Assembly (NCBI GenBank): GCA_963755495.1
Contig: CAVWJS010000006.1
Location: forward strand, 496,001-560,000
DNA from: Bog-473 sp963755495
GTDB lineage: Bacteria; Actinomycetota; Acidimicrobiia; Acidimicrobiales; RAAP-2
Direction: 5' to 3'
Length of the DNA: 64,000 nt
Shown here: positions 60,653 through 64,000 of the stretch, in pieces
Layout: each line of letters starts with the position of its first letter
Position numbering within the stretch: the first letter of the stretch is position 1
The notes under the pieces: generated by a model
Told to the model about the DNA's origin: nothing
The model's input: only the letters and a program-made list of their open reading frames with translations
Databases searched by the model: none
Made by a program: the position numbers and the translations under genes

Positions 60653-60734
60653 ACATTGCGGACTCGGTGTCCGCAATGTGGGCGATACATGGACTTTGGC
60701 GGCACAGACCGTACGGTTACCGGCGAAAGCCGGT
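60653..60734 (+). promoter_or_regulatory. Structured leader upstream of pilB
   Basis: ACATTGCGGAC (60653-60663) pairs exactly with GTCCGCAATGT (60669-60679) around TCGGT. ACCGGC (60719-60724) pairs with GCCGGT (60729-60734) around a GAAA tetraloop, preceded by self-complementary ACCGTACGGT. GNRA-capped stems are typical of folded RNA. A long frame from GTG 60614 crosses it, but that part has no protein features except CPQCG, so it is more likely leader. Confidence 0.4.
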
Positions 60735-60886
60735 GCCTTGCGCGTCCATCTGCCAGCGTCTTTATTGCCGTGGCGAACAGGGGAAACATCAGCACCCATT
60801 CCCCCTTCTTGTTGCACGCGATTGTCGAATCTCACACGTGTACTTACGTGCGCGCCATTCGTCGCCGAAGCTCCTCGGCAGTCATT

Positions 60887-62806
60887 GTGAAGCACAAGCG
60901 GAGGGACCGCGGCGGAGAAGATCAAGTCGAGGTGGCAGATGTCGCCGACGAGCTCGTTGTGAGCGAGGGTGTCGGTCGGCACAGTTCCACATCGTCCCTC
61001 TCCGCCCCGTCATCTGCTTCGGGTCTCTTGCCAGAGGTCGCGCTCAATAGGGCATCGCAGGGCGGGCTGTTGGTGGCCGTCCCCGAAACCATCGACGGTA
61101 GGGACCTTCAAGTTTGGGAGTCCGACACAGCCACCAATCGTTTCGGTGACGTCTTGGTGCTGCGCGGCCTAGTCACCCACGCCCAGGTGCAAGAGGCCCT
61201 CGAGCTCCAACGAGAGTCCGGTGGGCGCCTGGGAGAGTTGTTGGTGTCGATGGGCGTGCTCGAAGAGCGGAGCCTGGTCGATGCCCTAGCCGAGTTCTTC
61301 GGGATGCCCGTGGCCGACCTGCGTCGCTATAAGCCCGACCCCGAAGCGCTGGCGCTGATCACCGAAGAAGTGGCCCGTTCCAACATGGCCATGCCGATCA
61401 GCCTGCACGACGACGGGCTCCATGTGGCGGTGGCCGAGCCCAGCGACGCCTTGCGTTTCTTGCTCTCCGAAAAGAGCGGGCACCCGGTCCGCCTGTTGCT
61501 CGCTCCCATGAGCGATGTGCTCTGGGCCATCGACAGCAACTACCGCGCCATTGGTGGGGTGGCCCAACTGGTCCAGGCCTTCGAGGTGGTCGAGGGTTCA
61601 CGCAAGCGTGCCGTCGAGCCCGCCGTCCCGGTGGTGGTGGCCGACGACGCCCCTGTGGTCCAAGTGGTCGACCGGATCTTGACCCAGGCCATGCGGGACC
61701 GGGCTTCTGACGTGCACATCGAACCGTCCGACGACGTCGTGCGGGTGCGCTTTCGCATCGACGGCGCCTTAAAGGAGATCTTGGTCCTTCCCTCGGCCAT
61801 GGGCCTGGGCTTGGTCAGCCGCATCAAGATCATGGCGGGCATGAACATCGTCGAGCGCCGCCGGCCCCAAGACGGCCAGCTGACCACCATGGTCGACGGC
61901 AAGGAAATCGACGTGCGGGTGGCGACGACCGCCACCATCTGGGGTGAGAAGTGCGTCATGCGGATCTTGGACAAGACCCGCTCGGTGTTGCGCCTCGACG
62001 ACCTCGGCATGCCGGCCGACACCCATGACCGCTACTCCAAGATCGTCCGGGCCCCCTTTGGCATGGTGCTGTGCGCCGGCCCGACGGGCAGTGGGAAGAC
62101 CACCACCCTTTATGCCACCTTGAGCGAGGTCAACAACCCGACCCTCAATGTCATGACCATCGAGGACCCGGTCGAGTACGTCTTCCCCTCCATCAATCAG
62201 ATCCAGACCAACGACCAGGCCGGGCTGACCTTCGCCACCGGGCTCAAATCCATCCTGCGCCAGGACCCCGACGTGATCTTGGTGGGGGAGATCCGTGACG
62301 TCGAAACGGCCCGCGTGGCGGTCCAGTCCGCCTTGACCGGGCACTTCGTGGTCTCCTCTTTGCACGCCACGGACGCCGTCTCGGCCCTGCACCGCTTCTT
62401 GGACATGGGCATCGAGTCCTTTCTCATCGCCTCTTCGGTCCTCGCCGTGGTGGGCCAGCGCCTGGTGCGCCGGATCTGCCCGTCGTGCAAGGCCCGCTAC
62501 ACCCCCACAGCCGAAGAGCTGGCCTTCTATGAAGACAGCGGGGGACCGCCCAAGGAGATCTTCTACAAGGGGACGGGCTGCAACTTTTGCAGCGACACCG
62601 GCTACCAGGACCGCATCGGGGTCTACGAGCTCCTCGAGATGACGCCGCAAATTAGGAGACTCATCGTGGGCTGGGCGACCCAGGAAGAGTTGCGCTCCCT
62701 GGCCCAAAAGCAGGGCATGCGCACACTGCGCACCGAGGCCACCAACCTCGTGGCCGAAGACATCACCACCGTGGCCGAAGTGATTAGGAGCATGTACACG
62801 CTATGA
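60887..62806 (+). CDS. pilB: Type IV pilus/type II secretion assembly ATPase (PilB-like)
   Basis: The protein has an N-terminal MshEN-type domain (FGDVLVLRGLVTHAQVQEAL, GGRLGELLVSMGVLEE) that in relatives binds cyclic di-GMP, then the secretion ATPase: Walker A GPTGSGKTTTLYATL, Asp box IEDPVEYVFPSINQIQ, Walker B ILRQDPDVILVGEIRD, His box TGHFVVSSLHATDA, and the four-Cys zinc site CPSCKARY...CNFCSDTGY. It powers pilus extension at the inner membrane. The GTG at 60887 is my choice; the frame is open from GTG 60614, but that stretch looks like leader. The stop overlaps the pilC ATG by 4 bases. Confidence 0.9.
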   Translation: MKHKRRDRGGEDQVEVADVADELVVSEGVGRHSSTSSLSAPSSASGLLPEVALNRASQGGLLVAVPETIDGRDLQVWESDTATNRFGDVLVLRGLVTHAQVQEALELQRESGGRLGELLVSMGVLEERSLVDALAEFFGMPVADLRRYKPDPEALALITEEVARSNMAMPISLHDDGLHVAVAEPSDALRFLLSEKSGHPVRLLLAPMSDVLWAIDSNYRAIGGVAQLVQAFEVVEGSRKRAVEPAVPVVVADDAPVVQVVDRILTQAMRDRASDVHIEPSDDVVRVRFRIDGALKEILVLPSAMGLGLVSRIKIMAGMNIVERRRPQDGQLTTMVDGKEIDVRVATTATIWGEKCVMRILDKTRSVLRLDDLGMPADTHDRYSKIVRAPFGMVLCAGPTGSGKTTTLYATLSEVNNPTLNVMTIEDPVEYVFPSINQIQTNDQAGLTFATGLKSILRQDPDVILVGEIRDVETARVAVQSALTGHFVVSSLHATDAVSALHRFLDMGIESFLIASSVLAVVGQRLVRRICPSCKARYTPTAEELAFYEDSGGPPKEIFYKGTGCNFCSDTGYQDRIGVYELLEMTPQIRRLIVGWATQEELRSLAQKQGMRTLRTEATNLVAEDITTVAEVIRSMYTL

Positions 62807-64000
62807 GCACAACCAAGAACATGTCCAGGTTCCGCTTCAGTGCGCTCAACAGCACCGGAGCCAAGGTGAACGGGGTCGAGCTGGCAGTTACATCCGGCGC
62901 GGCCCACCTCGCCCTGCTCGAGCGCGGCTATCAGCCCCTGGAGGTGACCGAGAAGAAGAGCATCCTGACCTTTGAGCTCACCACCAAGAAGGTGCCCCGC
63001 AAAGAGATCATGCACTTCTCCCGCCAGCTCAGCGTCTTTATGACCGCCGGGATCCCCATTCTCGAAGGCCTCGAAGTTATCGAGTCGGAGACCAACGAGA
63101 AGCTCATGAAGAGGGTCCTCGTCGAGATGATCGAGGATCTCCGGGCCGGCGACACCTTCGCCGCCGCCGCGGCCTCGCACCCCGAAGCCTTCCCGACCTT
63201 CTATGTCGGGATCCTCGAGTCGGCCGAGCTCACCGGGAACCTCGACACCGTCCTCAACCAGCTGGCCGACTACATCGAGCGTGACGTCGAGGCTCGCTCC
63301 ACCCTGACCTCGGCCATGATCTACCCAGGCGTCGTCGCCGCGATGGCGGTCGTGGTGATCGTGGTCCTCGCCACTTTTGTCTTGCCACGATTCGTGACGT
63401 TCTTTAAGTCTCTCCACGCCAAACTTCCGCTGCCGACCCGCATGCTGCTCAGTGGGACATCGTTCCTGTCCGAATGGTGGTACGTGTTGGTTGCGCTCAT
63501 CGTCGCCGTCGCCGTCGGCTTCGTCGCCATGCGTCGTTCGCCGCACGGGAGAGCCATCCTCGATGGTCTTCTCTTAAAACTTCCGGTGATGGGAGACGTT
63601 GTCCAAGCCGCCATCCTCGAGCGCATCTGCCGAATCCTGTCCTCCATGCTCCGCGCCGGCGTTGACCTGCCCCAGGCCATGGCCGTCACAGCTGACTCCG
63701 CCAACAACGCCGTCTACCACAAAGGGCTCAATCAGATACGAGAAGACATGATGCAAGGCCAGGGTCTAGCGGTGCCTCTCGCCCGCACCGGCCTGTTTCC
63801 CGGCGCGGCGCAGCAGATGTTCCGGGTCGGGGAAGAAACAGGAACGCTCGACACACAACTCGAGACGGCGGCCAAGTACTACCACCGGGAACTCGACGTC
63901 CGAGTGAAGCACTTCACGAGTCTCTTCGAACCGGCGATCATCATCTTCATGGGGGTCATCGTCGGCTTCGTCGCTGTCGCCCTCGTATCGGCCATGTACG
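62803..64000 (+). CDS. pilC: Type IV pilus/type II secretion inner-membrane platform protein (PilC/GspF), partial
   Basis: The gene continues past the end of the window; 399 codons are visible. It has two T2SSF domains: HFSRQLSVFMTAGIPILEGL with YVGILESAELTGNLDTVL, and LERICRILSSMLRAGVDLPQ with QQMFRVGEETGTLDTQLE. There are membrane helices near residues 180-200, 225-245 and 375-395. PilC anchors the pilus machine and works with the PilB ATPase encoded just upstream (ATGA overlap). Downstream genes, perhaps the retraction ATPase and pilins, are outside the window. Confidence 0.93.
   Translation, partial: MSTTKNMSRFRFSALNSTGAKVNGVELAVTSGAAHLALLERGYQPLEVTEKKSILTFELTTKKVPRKEIMHFSRQLSVFMTAGIPILEGLEVIESETNEKLMKRVLVEMIEDLRAGDTFAAAAASHPEAFPTFYVGILESAELTGNLDTVLNQLADYIERDVEARSTLTSAMIYPGVVAAMAVVVIVVLATFVLPRFVTFFKSLHAKLPLPTRMLLSGTSFLSEWWYVLVALIVAVAVGFVAMRRSPHGRAILDGLLLKLPVMGDVVQAAILERICRILSSMLRAGVDLPQAMAVTADSANNAVYHKGLNQIREDMMQGQGLAVPLARTGLFPGAAQQMFRVGEETGTLDTQLETAAKYYHRELDVRVKHFTSLFEPAIIIFMGVIVGFVAVALVSAMY

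Noticed and set aside
60614..60886. Upstream extension of pilB from GTG 60614, with a CPQCG motif
   Set aside because: The stretch is low in protein character and contains strong hairpins, and PilB homology begins with the MshEN-type domain after residue about 140 of that frame. Kept as possible leader.

Overview
The window is high-GC DNA from a bacterium that uses many GTG starts and 1-4 base gene overlaps. The GlgE-type glycogen/trehalose operon, an encapsulin with encapsulated ferritin, deazaflavin-type reductases and acyl-CoA/CoA-transferase genes point to an actinobacterium, perhaps of the Acidimicrobiia type. The taxon is inferred from gene content only.

1-18.7 kb: the 3' end of a ferritin-like gene, then one tight operon for alpha-glucan metabolism: glgE, a treS-maltokinase fusion, malQ, glgB, treZ and glgX, followed by a DHA2-type MFS exporter. 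TreS turns trehalose into maltose, the kinase domain makes maltose-1-phosphate, GlgE extends glucan with it, GlgB branches, and MalQ, GlgX and TreZ remodel or release products. The stretch 2.6-4.9 kb carries seven single-base +1 frame displacements, while the neighbouring genes are intact. Next come a siderophore-interacting-type flavoprotein, a small unknown gene preceded by decayed tandem repeats, and an acyl-CoA ligase.

18.7-26.8 kb: an accessory-looking stretch of small genes (excisionase-like, PadR regulator plus membrane partner, DUF4232, GNAT, YjbR, DUF1801, secreted unknowns, an F420-type reductase). Part of it is bracketed by an exact 26-bp direct repeat.

26.8-41.6 kb: an acyl-CoA block (crotonase, CoA-transferase III, amidohydrolase), the encapsulated ferritin/encapsulin pair, an Rpf-like muralytic protein, a DMT transporter divergent from a MarR regulator over a clear palindromic operator, a flippase-like membrane protein, a lipoprotein, a patatin, an ABC-F ATPase and a CHASE-GGDEF-EAL protein with one +1 displacement.

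41.6-59.6 kb: a surface-protein locus. Two paralogous modules on the minus strand each hold a small protein with a SipW/camelysin-like N-terminus, overlapping by 4 bases a giant repeat protein (1613 or 1303 aa) with a shared N-terminal anchor. Module B also has a 1025-aa Ig-like protein, and a stand-alone 185-aa relative lies upstream. Around the modules are a duplicated 59-aa protein, an unknown 121-aa protein with decayed copies, a repeated intergenic element with possible covarying stems, and an integrase remnant. This is the best candidate for an undescribed system.

59.6-64 kb: a 1.3-kb leader region with several hairpins, then pilB (MshEN plus assembly ATPase) and the start of pilC, which runs off the window.
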